From Solenopsis invicta (taxonomy: Eukaryota; Arthropoda; Insecta; Hymenoptera; Formicidae): DNA of 64,000 nucleotides. Where the stretch lies: NCBI RefSeq assembly GCF_016802725.1, contig NC_052665.1, forward strand, positions 23,126,501 through 23,190,500, given 5' to 3'. The notes below the pieces were generated by a model. It did not search any database. It was not told the origin of the DNA and saw nothing but the letters and a program-made list of their open reading frames with translations. Positions 43,387 through 52,870 of the stretch are shown piece by piece. A program made the position numbers and the translations under genes. Position 1 is the first letter of the stretch. Every line of letters starts with the position of its first letter.

Positions 43387-44285
43387 GGTTCTTGAAATAG
43401 ATTTTGGGGATTGGGAGGTACACACCAGGATACATTGTAAAGGAGGAAATGCAGAGGGAAAAGTTGAGGGGGAGGGCAGGGTTGAGGGCATGGAGTTATG
43501 AAAAAAAACTGGGAGAGGGAGGGGAAAGAGAGCTGGCGAGGTTGTGTTTGGAAGAAATGAGAGACAAGGCAAAGGTAGAAAAAGTGATGGGTAAATGGGA
43601 AGAGGAAAGGAGAGATTTTTATGAGGAAAAGAGCTGGAGCTTAATAGAGATAGAAAAGATGAGAGAGGGGGGAGAGTTGATGGGGAAAGAGGTACTGGCA
43701 AGAGAGAGTAGGTGGCAGGAGGAGGAAAGAAGGGAAAAAATTAGGGGCTCTAAATTTAACATATGGTATGGTAGGATGAAAGGTAAGGGATTGCCAAAGT
43801 ACCTAAAGAAGGGATGAAAGGAGCAAAGATGGCAGAGAGTGGCGAAGTATAGGCTGGGAGACGAGATGATGGAAAGGAAGGGGATGAGGAAAGGAAGTGT
43901 AGGATATGTGGAGAAGAAATGGAACCTTGGGAGGAATGTATGGGAGGAATGCACGTATTGGGGAGTTGAAAAGGGATGGCAAGAGATGGTGGAGGAGGTC
44001 TTGGGAGAGGACGAGGAGGGAGAGATTTGGATGAGGAGATTAGAGGAGATGAGGGAAGGAGGAGGGTGATTGGGTATGAATGAGAGTGTGGAAGGAAGAG
44101 AGGAAAATGCGGCGGAAACGGAGGTCCAGTGAATGAGTGTAGAGGTATGGATGGATGAGTGATATTTCTCTCTCTCTCTTTCTTTCTCTCTCTCGTGCGT
44201 TGTAAAGGATGCGAGGAATAAAATGTTAAAACTTTGTAAGCGGAGCGGAGGTCCGCAGTGTACTCCGCAAGGAATAAAGTACCTT
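43387..44285 (+). pseudogene. LINE B ORF2, C-terminus and 3' UTR
   Basis: After the right TSD of A4, ORF2 resumes with EILGIGRYTPGYIVKEEMQR and continues as a charged helical region to 43815. A later frame has CRICGEEMEPWEEC (about 43897), the cysteine-rich motif near the end of this type of LINE ORF2, and EECTYWGVEKGW. Coding ends at about 44069. The tail has a TC-rich run (44167-44196) and AATAAAATG near 44217. Confidence 0.7.
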
Positions 44286-44289
44286 ACAT

Positions 44290-44756
44290 ACAGGATGTCA
44301 GGTAACCACCGCCCCTGGTTTTGTGGATTGATAGATCAAGTAAAATTGAGCAGAAAAGTCCTTTACCATTTTTTAATATTTGCCATAGTTAACAAAATAA
44401 AAAATAATAAAGTCTGCGAATCAGCACGTATTACCGCGCGCAAGAACCGCCCGCCCGTCGCCGAAACGTAGGCAGCCGCGGCTCTAGGCGCGGCGCGGTG
44501 CAGTGGAGAGGGAAAAGCAAATGTAACTTTGGCCTACGAGCGGCGCGGCAAGGAGGGAGAAGGCTGCCCCGTCTGCCTACGTCTCAGCGACCGGTGGGCG
44601 GTCTTTGCGCGGTGATACGCGGTTATTCGCAGATTTTATTAATTTTTATTTTGTTAACTATGGCAAATATTAAAAAATGGTAAAGAACTTTTTTGCTCAG
44701 TTTTACTTGATCTATTAATCCACGAAACCAGGGGCGGTAGTTACCTGACACCCTCT
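44290..44756. mobile_element. Foldback/MITE element with ~190-bp arms
   Basis: The left arm (44292-44480) and right arm (44566-44754) are inverted copies, about 85-90% identical. Tips read GG(A/G)TGTCAGGTAAC; the arms contain ACCGCCCCTGG, GATCAAGTAAAA and GGCAAATATTAAAAAATGG. A ~90-bp centre is unpaired. No gene. A diverged right arm recurs at 60125-60248. Confidence 0.8.
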
Positions 44757-45129
44757 ATACTGATCTACATGATTCGACTAGAACATTTGTTCTCTTCAGT
44801 ATTTTACAGACAAAGAAACTTGGTTTACATACAATTATTACTCACACATTTTATACCTTTACTATCTAATGCCAGCTCATCAACTAATAACAGAACTAAC
44901 ATAAAACTAATTTAAAAATTAATTAGGAATTTCACCTTATACTGCATTTATATAATTCAATTTATGTGTTTACTATATACAAAATTTGATTAGTGTAGAA
45001 ATGTGCATAGCGACGCCACTTGGCGCATGCATTTTTTCATCATCTCTTACCTTGAAATTTAATTTTTACGTCTTGGCAGTGTTAACCTAAATATGTATAC
45101 TTTTAAGTGTTATGTAAATGTCTCAACAT
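44757..45129. other. AT-rich spacer
   Basis: I see no gene, repeat or structure that I can name in this stretch. Confidence 0.5.
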
Positions 45130-46050
45130 AACTTTGTCATGTACTGTTGAATTTGTAATAAAATAAGCTGCATTTTGCATATAAAAAAAAATAAAAATTA
45201 AAAAAAAATATAGATAAGTAGTGGGGAAAAATATTTAAAAAAATTTGTTTTAATTTTTTATTACTGTTATAAAGTACTTTTCGAGCCATTTAACTTTTAA
45301 TTAGAATATTTTTCTTTATCTCTTATAGTTTCGACGATACACGCTCTAAAAGGAAAAAAAAACAGATTTTCTTCAAAAGGGTGTTTCACCCTTAAAAGTG
45401 CATTAGAGCACGTATAAAAAAATATGTGTCCTTTATTTTTATTTGTACAACATATTAAAGGGGGGTGCGCACGATTGGACACCGCACGATTGGACACCAC
45501 CACTCACAGCGGCCGATACCTAGAGTTTTTCCGTTGGTTTGGTTAGATAAGTCAAGATGATTGGTTGGTGTCCAATCGTGCTGTGTCCAAAAGAGTGTCA
45601 CCCTATTAAAGGCACATTGAAATCAAAGGTAGACACTTCCGCAGCGCAAGACGGGTACGCGTACCATGCGAATAGAGAGGTTTTTAATTATTTTTGGAAA
45701 ATGGGAATGTCGCATCGTGACTTTATTACATACCGTTTAATTTATAATAAAATAAACTTTATTTTATTCATAAAAAATAAATATTTCGAAAAAAATAGAT
45801 AAGTGGTAGAAAAAAGTATGAAAAAATTTAAAAAAAAATTTCCACTGTTATAAAGTACTCTTCGAGTCATTTCACTTTTATTTAAAACATTTTTCTCTAT
45901 CTCTTATAATTTTGACGATATACGCTTTAAAAGTAAAAAATCGATTTTCTTCAAAGGGATGTTTCACCTTTTAAAATTGCAAAGAGGCACGTATAAAAAC
46001 TACATGTCCCTTATTTTTATCTGTACTACATTATATTAAAGCTCGTTTAA
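45130..46050 (-). repeat. Satellite-like repeat, two units, with a MITE inside
   Basis: Two units of about 440 bp (excluding the MITE at 45461-45603) share TTTATAATAAAATAA-type starts, GTTATAAAGTACT(T/C)TTCGAG, TATCTCTTAT, TTTCTTCAAA, GTTTCACC and GGCACGTATAAAAA-type blocks. They are the reverse complement of the repeat at 13980-14545. Confidence 0.7.
45461..45603. mobile_element. 143-bp MITE with internal TTGGACAC repeats
   Basis: The TSD TATTAAAG is at 45453-45460 and 45604-45611. The ends are GGGGGTG and (inverted) GGGTGAC. Inside, CACGATTGGACACC occurs twice at the left and inverted at the right. It splits a satellite unit whose uninterrupted version is at about 46030. The 8-bp TSD suggests a hAT- or P-like source. 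Confidence 0.75.
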
Positions 46051-46269
46051 ATCTGAGGCGGACACTTCCGAACGTTTTCTTGTGAGTGCCAACCTGTCCT
46101 TATCTTATTCCATGTTTGCGGGTGCTGAGTGCTATAAAAAAATCCAGAGAGGTTAGAAATTGCATGTAATTCATCATAAAAATTTAATAAATTTATTGTG
46201 AAAAACCTACAGATTTAGATAAAATTATATAAAATAATTCTATTCCATATATATATATATATATATATA
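46051..46269. other. AT-rich spacer ending in a (TA)n run
   Basis: There is no gene. The (TA)n run at about 46246-46269 is the insertion site of the next element. Confidence 0.5.
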
Positions 46270-46718
46270 CAGGCTTGGGAAAGTTACTTTGTAAAAATAA
46301 CTAGTTACAGTTACAGTTTCTGTCTTCCAAAAAATAACTAGTTACCGTTACAAGTTACTGACTTTAAAAAATAACTCGTTACAGTTACAGTTATTAAAAA
46401 AGTAACTTAAAGTTACTTTTCAGTTACTTTTCTGTTTTTTTTTTTAGTAATATTATAAAACATTGATAATTTAAATACGAGACTTTTACTGAAGAGCATC
46501 CACATAAAGTCTTTTCTATCTTTAATTGTGTAAAGCGTTGTCTACAATAGAGACTTAAGCCTTTAACATTAAGAAATTGACCAATAATAATTGATTTATA
46601 GAAGAATAATCGATTGTGTTTGGCCAATTTTTTAAGGCTAAAAGCTTAAGTCTTTATTGACGACGCATAAGATGCATGTGACATGTTTACATATAATATA
46701 TTAAATATTAATTACTTA

Positions 46719-46927
46719 TGTACACCCAAGGACTTTGATTCTGTCCATGGGAAAATTTTCCCAACTGAGAAGTCACCACTTTCTACATGCTTGCAGTTCA
46801 TGATTAATGAAACGACTAGAGCTTATTGGTAGTTACATTAATCATGAACTGTAAGTATATAGAAAGATAGCGACTTCTCAGTTTGGAAAATATTCCCATG
46901 GACAGAATCAAAGTCCTTGGGTGTACA
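46719..46927. mobile_element. Foldback MITE, 209 bp
   Basis: TGTACACCCAAGGACTTTGA at the left is inverted at the right, with arms of about 90 bp that extend through CCATGGGAAAAT and CATGATTAATG. A short unpaired centre remains. There is no coding capacity. Confidence 0.8.
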
Positions 46928-46975
46928 GATGAAATCTATGTGAATTATGTTCTAAATTTATTGAGGATAAAGGTT

Positions 46976-47080
46976 GGTTATAATAGCCGTAATCGTAAGA
47001 AATTGGTCAATCATTGTTGATTTATAAAAGAATAATTGACTATGATTGGTCAATTTCTTATGGTAACGGCTATTATAAAC
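46976..47080. mobile_element. Short palindromic MITE, about 105 bp
   Basis: TTATAATAGCCGT..AAGAAATTGGTCAAT.. is inverted as ATTGGTCAATTTCTTA..ACGGCTATTATAA. A related sequence (AAGAAATTGACCAATAATAA..) lies at about 46570-46640. Confidence 0.7.
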
Positions 47081-47499
47081 TAACTTTAAGACTAAGTATA
47101 GAATTTAGACTCAAAGACATTCTTAGTAACCAATTCTCTGCTAGCTGATTATCACACATATGTATGTACACGATAGACCAGCCAGATGATCACACAACAC
47201 GCAGTGATTCTCCGCGAGCATCCCGGAATCTTACTTGAATATCCGGGCCCTACAAGTACAGTCGTGAGCTAAAAGGTTGCAACAAGTTTTCTTGGGCCCG
47301 TATTCATAGTCGTAACTTATTTTCAAGATCGTCTTAAGTACGCTCTTAAGTTACCCTCTAGATTCATAGTCATATATCAAGCAAATGCTTGAGTAAAATC
47401 TCAAATCAAGACTTGTCCAAGACGATCTTGTTTGGAAACGTCTTGTTCGGTCTCGACATGATTCATAGACAGATCTTATTCAAAATAAGACCAAGAAGT

Positions 47500-47633
47500 C
47501 GATTCTGTATCACATAAGTTGAGTAAAAATTACAAAAGTGAGCAAATTCACTAGCTTTTGACCAATGAAATTACAAATATTTTAGTGAATTACTCACTTT
47601 TGTAATTTTCACCAAGGTAAATAATATAGAATT
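47500..47633. mobile_element. Palindromic MITE, ~130 bp
   Basis: AAAATTACAAAAGTGAG (47525) and its inverse CTCACTTTTGTAATTTT (about 47593-47609) form the arms, with outer ATTCTGTAT and ATATAGAAT. There is no coding sequence. Confidence 0.65.
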
Positions 47634-48219
47634 GACCCCCAGACTTAAGACTATCTTATTAGTCATGAATTCATAGTCATAATAAGACGTCTTGTATGAC
47701 GTATATATAGCCAAATAAGACAATCTTCGCCAAGTCGTGGTCGAAGTAGACTTAAGCAAAGCTGTAGAGTACTATTCTAACCTCAAATTAATGTTTGCTG
47801 GAGTTGAAATACTTAAATTTAAAAAAATGACAGCAAAGACAAGACTAGTTAATCGTAGATTTTTAATTCCTTTATTCTTGTAAAAACATGACTAGTATTA
47901 AAAAAAAATATATATATACAAAATATTTTTAGTTTTTTTTTAAACTTATATATACATTAACATGCTCTTTATGCAGTTCTTTGATCTGTGAAAAAATTGC
48001 ATAAAATAATTGTTAAAATTTATAATTATAATTTTTACTATGGTATTTAAAATATAAGAATGATTTACAATTATATAAATATAATAATATAATCAATAAT
48101 GTTTGATAGAAAAAAATATATTAAAAATGTTAAATATATTAAAAATCTCCGCGGAAACGCAATTTTGGCAGCGGATAACCATATGTTATTGATTTACCGA
48201 GACGATAAATACTATATCT

Positions 48220-48860
48220 ATCACTATTAAATAATATTTAAATTAAACATTAATGAATATTAAGTAAATATTAATAAATATAAAATAAATATGCAATTAA
48301 TGTTAAATTAATGTTTATGAAATTATTGTTTCAAATAAAATTTAATGTAAAATAAATATTAAATTAATGTTAAATGAACATTAAATTATTGTTTTTAAAA
48401 TTATTGGTTTAAATAAAAAATTAATGTAAAGTATAAATTAAATTAAAGTTAAATAAATGTTAAATTAACGTTTTTAAATTTATAGTTTGAAATAAAAAAT
48501 TAAAGTAAAATAAATATTTAATTAATTTTGAAAAAAATGTTTAGGTAATGTTTTTTTAAATCATTAATGGAAATAAATTATTAATATAATATAAATATTA
48601 AATAAATGTTAAATGAACATTAAATAAACATTTTTCCAAATCATTATTTTAAATGAGTAATTAATGAAATGTAAATGTTAAATAAACGTTAAATAAATAT
48701 TAAGTTAATATTTTTTTAAATCATTATTTTAAATATTTAATTAATGTTAAATAAATATTTATAAAGTTTTTAATAAATATTATTGTTATAATGAATTGTA
48801 CAATAAATAATTAATAGTAAATAAATATTAAAAAAGCATTTAAAAAATATTGTATACTGA
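48220..48860. repeat. AT-rich tandem array, period about 80 bp
   Basis: About seven degenerate units each contain AAATTATT(G/A)(T/G)TTNAAATAAA followed by TTAATGT(T)AAATAAATATTAAAT. Landmark positions near 48320, 48405, 48477, 48558, 48637 and 48718 give spacings of 72-85 bp. Confidence 0.65.
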
Positions 48861-49586
48861 TTGGGATATATTATTTGATATAATCACAAAACACAACTTT
48901 AATAACTAATCTTATATTTTATAACATTCTCCCTACTTTTAATCATATTTTTTAAAAATTTTATGCTTCATTACTTTTAATTTATATGATCCCGCATTGT
49001 AGAATTTTTTGAGATATTTTGCTGTATTTTTTTTCTTCATTAAATAAATAAAATTTTTCGATTATCGATTACTTTAATTGTTTACAATTAAGTAAAGTTT
49101 AAATTAATCATATTACACTAATTGACTCGAAATTCTCGAGTCTACTGTTGAGGTTATAAGATTTATATAGGTATAATACTTGAGTTCGCTGATTTTATAG
49201 TTTAACAGATTCAATGGAATATTTGGTCTGATCCGTTTAGCTCAATGTATGCAATGTTCTTATTGGAGAATTCATAGGAAATATCACGGAAACAATCGAT
49301 TCATAAATAAGCGTTAGTTTGAGCATTGCTTCGCGAAGACGATCTTATATCAAATAAGCACAACTTGAGCAAGAACTTCTTCGCCAAGGTCGCTTCAAGT
49401 CATGACTATGAAATATACTACTATTGAGACGATCTTATTCGAATAAGACGATCTTCGTCAAGACAATCTTAAGTGCTGACTTGAGACTCGACTATGAATA
49501 CCGGCCATAGAACGTAGAATTGTCACTGCATCGAGCAACAGTAGCTGCGTTCAGCAAACTCAGTAGTTGAGTGAGCGCTCACTGCT

Positions 49587-49821
49587 AGAGTCCTATATAA
49601 AGAGAGAAGCGACATTGATGTCCGAAGCTCTGATTGGTAATCTGATTGATACTTGATTGGCTAAGCGAGCAGCCATATTGTGACCACAGCTGTTTGTAGA
49701 ATGATACGAATGGTGTTTGTTGACATTAGAGCGGTCCCAAAATGGTGGTGGAGGACTCAATTGGATACTGAAAGTTGTGGTGGGGGGTTCGATGTCGCTT
49801 CTCTCTTTATATAGGACTCTA
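49587..49821. mobile_element. 235-bp MITE with 9-bp target-site duplication
   Basis: Ends are AGAGTCCTATATAAAGAGAG and its inverse; arms of about 30 bp run through AGCGACAT. CTCACTGCT is duplicated at 49578-49586 and 49822-49830. The 9-bp TSD fits a Mutator-like or related source (inference). No gene. Confidence 0.75.
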
Positions 49822-50198
49822 CTCACTGCTATTAGTATTCTTTTAGGTCTAACTAATTACCAATCACATTAAAGCTGCGTTCAAAAACATCAGTTGAGTA
49901 CCATCATATATATCATTTTATCCTTGTTGTTTACCGATTGTTAAATAAAGATAAAATGATACACGACGCCATTCGGGTGATGTTTGCAAATGCTATCTAA
50001 ATTGGCAAATGAGTTTGAAAAATATAAAGTAACTATAAAAATAACTTATTAATTTAGTTACTAGTTACACAAATAATGTAACCAAGTTAAGTTTATAGTT
50101 ACAGTTGAAAAAAAGTAACGAAGTTAAGTTACAGTTACCAAAAAAAGGTAACTCTAACTGTAACTTCGTTACAAGTAACGAGTTACTTCCCATCCCTG

Positions 50199-50600
50199 TA
50201 TATATATATATATATATATGTATAAAATATAAAGTTAAGTTAGCCCTACTGAAATATGAATCGTCTTTACTTCTACTCCACTTCGAATTAAAATAGAACA
50301 CTAAACTTGATCTGTACCAAAGTGAAACCGAATTGAGCGTATCGGTGGAAACTAGACCATAGATATACGAAAAGTGCGCGAATTTAAAACACACATACAT
50401 AGGAATATTTGTTATTTCAGTGATAAATGGATATATTTATTAAATTATTGTGCGGAAAGTAAATGCTTGAAAGGGGAAAGGGCTCTGCCTCTCCCCCCGC
50501 CCTCATCTTTTTCCTAACCCAAACCAACCTAAATCTAAGTTTTAAATAAAAAATTGTTTTGCGTGAAAGTTAAAAACCCATGTGAACAGTACCGTGTAGA
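50199..50600. other. AT-rich spacer
   Basis: It begins with (TA)n. I see no gene, and nothing else that I can name. Confidence 0.45.
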
Positions 50601-50605
50601 AACAT

Positions 50606-51560
50606 CCCACATAACAAAAATCGATTCCAGGGATATCCTGCAAATGTATGTCAAGGGATTTCTAATATCCTAAGGATGTGTTCAGATAAACTTAAGAAAT
50701 CCTAAGGATATTCTATAGATGTCTGAATGTCCCCTATGTAAAGCCCTAGAATATCGTAATTCAAATGTTCTCAGGATATCTTTGGATAATCAAATTTGAT
50801 CTTGAGGATGTCCAATAAATGTTTTAAAATAACTTTTAAGACTCTCTAATTCTATGAATTTTTCCAAAATATTCCCATTAATATTATTACACCACATAAT
50901 TCCAATGAACAAAATTTTTTGCAGAAAAAAATCTTGGGAATTTTCTCTCGGAAATTCCCAAGCGGCCACCCATCCAAGTTGTGATCGCAATGCTTGACTT
51001 CTACGATTGCTGCGAACTGGATCCCTCGTAATAATCTGAAATGAACGTTTTATGTTAATAAGTTTATATAACTAAGATAGAAATTTGGAACTTTAAAATC
51101 AAAAGAGCAAAAGCACAAGTTTTAAATAGTTAATGTATGGTATTCATAAACTTATGTATTTACATATAGCTAAATGGAATAATCCCTCAGATGAAAAAAT
51201 CATAGGGGTTATCAAAATCATATACGTTTGACGTGTTTATAATCCAGACGGCAAACTTTCTAAGGACGTCCTAAGGACGTACATAAAATGTTGTATTGCT
51301 CTAAACATATCCCATTCACGTCCCTGGACATTCAGAACGGATTCAGGATCGTCCTGAGAACCTTTTGTGCTGTTAGGGTTTGTATATTATTATTAATAAC
51401 AAAAAATTTTTTTCTTAGATCAGAATAGAACATATTAAAAACATTAATGGCAATTACAAATATCCTAAGGACATTCTATGGATGATTTTACATTTTATAT
51501 TGAGAATAGGATCAATCCAATCAAAATAAGATATCCTAAAGAGATTCAATGCTATGTAAG
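50606..51560. repeat. Repeat region with TCCTAAGGA motifs, probably a non-autonomous element
   Basis: ATCCTAAGGAT/C and GGACGTCC-type motifs recur near 50668, 50700, 51258, 51270 and 51471. The left edge CCCACATAACAAAA and the later CTTTTGTGCTGTTAGGG (about 51362-51378) may be related inverted ends. A 5S-like segment lies inside. There is no coding capacity, and the boundaries are uncertain. Confidence 0.4.
50955..51035 (-). ncRNA. 5S-rRNA-like segment (SINE3-type or 5S pseudogene)
   Basis: On the minus strand it reads AAGTCAAGCATTGCGATC.. then ACTTGGATGGGTGGCCGCTT and GGGAA. These match the 3' half of eukaryotic 5S rRNA (GAAGTTAAGCA.., ACTTGGATGGGTGACCGCTT, GGGAA) with a few changes. The first ~40 nt of 5S are poorly matched. 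It is more likely a 5S-derived repeat than a functional gene. Confidence 0.6.
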
Positions 51561-51569
51561 ATCTTTCTG

Positions 51570-51800
51570 TGTCTAACTGAGCGGTGTGTAAGTAAGCGGT
51601 GCGTAACTAAATAGTGTGCAAGTGAGCGGTGCACATCTTTCTGTGTCTAATTGAGCGGTGTGCAAGTGAGCGGTACGTAACTGAACGTTGTGCAAGTATA
51701 CGGTACGCAACTGAACGGTGTCTAATGAAACCGTGTCCAAAATATCATGTCTATTTGCACCGTGTCTATTTGCACGCTGTCTAATTGTAGTGTCCAAGTG
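51570..51800. repeat. Degenerate minisatellite, 14-16 bp unit
   Basis: Units such as GAGCGGTGTGCAAGT, GAGCGGTACGTAACT and GAACGGTGTCTAAT alternate for about 230 bp and end as CCGTGTCCAAAAT.. and AGTGTCCAAGTGCATCGTCC. The GTGTCCAA core also occurs in the MITE at 45461-45603. The unit is too variable for a CRISPR array and there are no spacers. Confidence 0.6.
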
Positions 51801-52031
51801 CATCGTCCTGGGACAAATCAGGTTTGGAAGGAGGGGGAGGGGGTTGCTTGGCTCTCCCCGGAGTCCTGCATCATCTCTGAGAATTATGACAGGTACCTAG
51901 GGCTGTCTAGGAATTATATTTTCCTTTTATTAAAAAAATTTAAAGTAGACGGCGCGATAAGAAGGGAGGCAACAATACCTACCGGTCAGTGGCGTAAGAT
52001 TCCCACTTTGAGCTTCTTGTTCCCTCGTTCT
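51801..52031. other. Unassigned spacer
   Basis: A mixed-composition stretch with no gene. It ends with the target site of LINE C3. Confidence 0.45.
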
Positions 52032-52045
52032 CTCGCCGCGCAGCC
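52032..52045. repeat. Target-site duplication of LINE C3, left copy
   Basis: CTCGCCGCGCAGCC here and at 60037-60050. On the minus strand the site reads ACA|GGCTGCGCGG. Confidence 0.9.
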
Positions 52046-52870
52046 TTTTTTTTTTTTTTTTGATAACGGAGAGGAAATGCGTTACCGCATATCCCAGGTC
52101 CCGGGGGAGGCCTGGCGGTTATGTGGGGTTCTTCCCCGCCGACGACGTGTCGGCGGGGACATACCCACTAAAACCTCTCCGGGTGTCCTGCCCTGGTCCG
52201 TGACTGGGGGGCTCCGGGAACGCGTGCAGCATACTTCCAGAGCCCCCCGGACCTCGTCGGCCTAGGCCGATTCGACACGCCGGGTGCACCCTAACGTGGG
52301 CGCACCCGGCAGGGCTTGTGGGCCTGATCTGCCCCAGGTCGGGGGAGGGGGACACCAGCCTCCTGCCTCTACCCTGATGGTTTTGGGGGTAAAGCCCGGG
52401 GTATCCAACCCCGCCGTAGCCCCGGGCCTCTTCGCGCGCCGCGCTGGCGGCGGCGCGGTCCACCTAACTACATTGGGGGCGGAGAGGGAGAAACTTCCCA
52501 CTCCCCCCTCCCGGCGAGGCAGAGGGAGGGGGGGTACGGCTCCGCGTTACATCGCAGAGTCGTCCCCCCCGGACCGTCAGGTCGGATCTGCCTCGCCGGG
52601 TTCACCATTATTATTGCGAGGGGCCCCTCTCCACCCTCGACTGCGCGTCCCGAAGGCGGGGCCGGCATCCACTGGGGAGGAGGGTCGCCCCTCTCTGTGT
52701 TAGCGCCGTCGCTCCCTTCCTCCTACCTAATTGTGGGAAGGGAGGGGGCGACGGCAGCTGATCGCCCGCACCCCCGCCGCCTTTTGGCAGACGGGCCACT
52801 ACGGCCCCAAAGGCGGGGGGCGGGCCTTCTTCTTCTTCGAGGCGGCCGGTGGGAGAGCCAAGGTGGGTCA
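52046..52870 (-). other. C3 3' UTR and poly(A)
   Basis: Contains the stem-loop at 52279-52310, the TCCCCGCCGAC..GTCGGCGGGGA hairpin (about 52132-52158), GAGGTTTTAGTGGGTA (about 52161-52176) and the terminal CGCATTTCCTCTCCGTTATC next to the poly(A). Confidence 0.8.

Larger units (their letters stand above)
15545..44285 (+). mobile_element. Purine-rich LINE B, one copy scattered over 28.7 kb
   Basis: Five blocks of purine-rich sequence follow each other in LINE order. ORF1 lies at 15604-15950, 20797-20881, 24583-25081 and 35953-36120. Endonuclease and RT lie at 36160-38675, and the C-terminus and 3' UTR at 43387-44285. Each gap is filled by a family A insertion flanked by short TSDs. The blocks add up to about 4.6 kb. 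Motifs WNVAG, LSETW, GEDFNART, DSDHQLL, LKAAFDS and GVRQGCSLSP identify an APE-type LINE of the Jockey/I group. The 5' end is uncertain. Confidence 0.85.
47287..49506. mobile_element. ~2.2 kb non-autonomous DNA transposon with GTATTCATAGTCG ends
   Basis: The left GGCCCGTATTCATAGTCG and the inverted right GGCCGGTATTCATAGTCG are terminal inverted repeats. AAGACGATCTT-type repeats fill both sub-terminal regions (47330-47480 and 49330-49480). The centre holds a palindromic MITE (47500-47633) and an ~80-bp AT-rich tandem array (48220-48860). No transposase is visible. Confidence 0.65.
46270..50198. mobile_element. ~3.9 kb non-autonomous hAT-like element with nested MITEs
   Basis: The left end CAGGCTTGGGAAAGTTAC and the inverted right end CAGGGATGGGAAGTAAC match. 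Both sub-terminal regions are packed with AGTTAC/GTAACT motifs (46285-46440 and 50028-50190). It sits in a (TA)n run, so the TSD cannot be read. No transposase is visible. Its bulk is made of other elements inserted in it (46719-46927, 46976-47080, 47287-49506, 49587-49821). Confidence 0.65.

Noticed and set aside
50105..50296. Short plus-strand frame at the right end of the 3.9 kb element
   Set aside because: It translates the GTAACT sub-terminal repeats and a (TA)n run.
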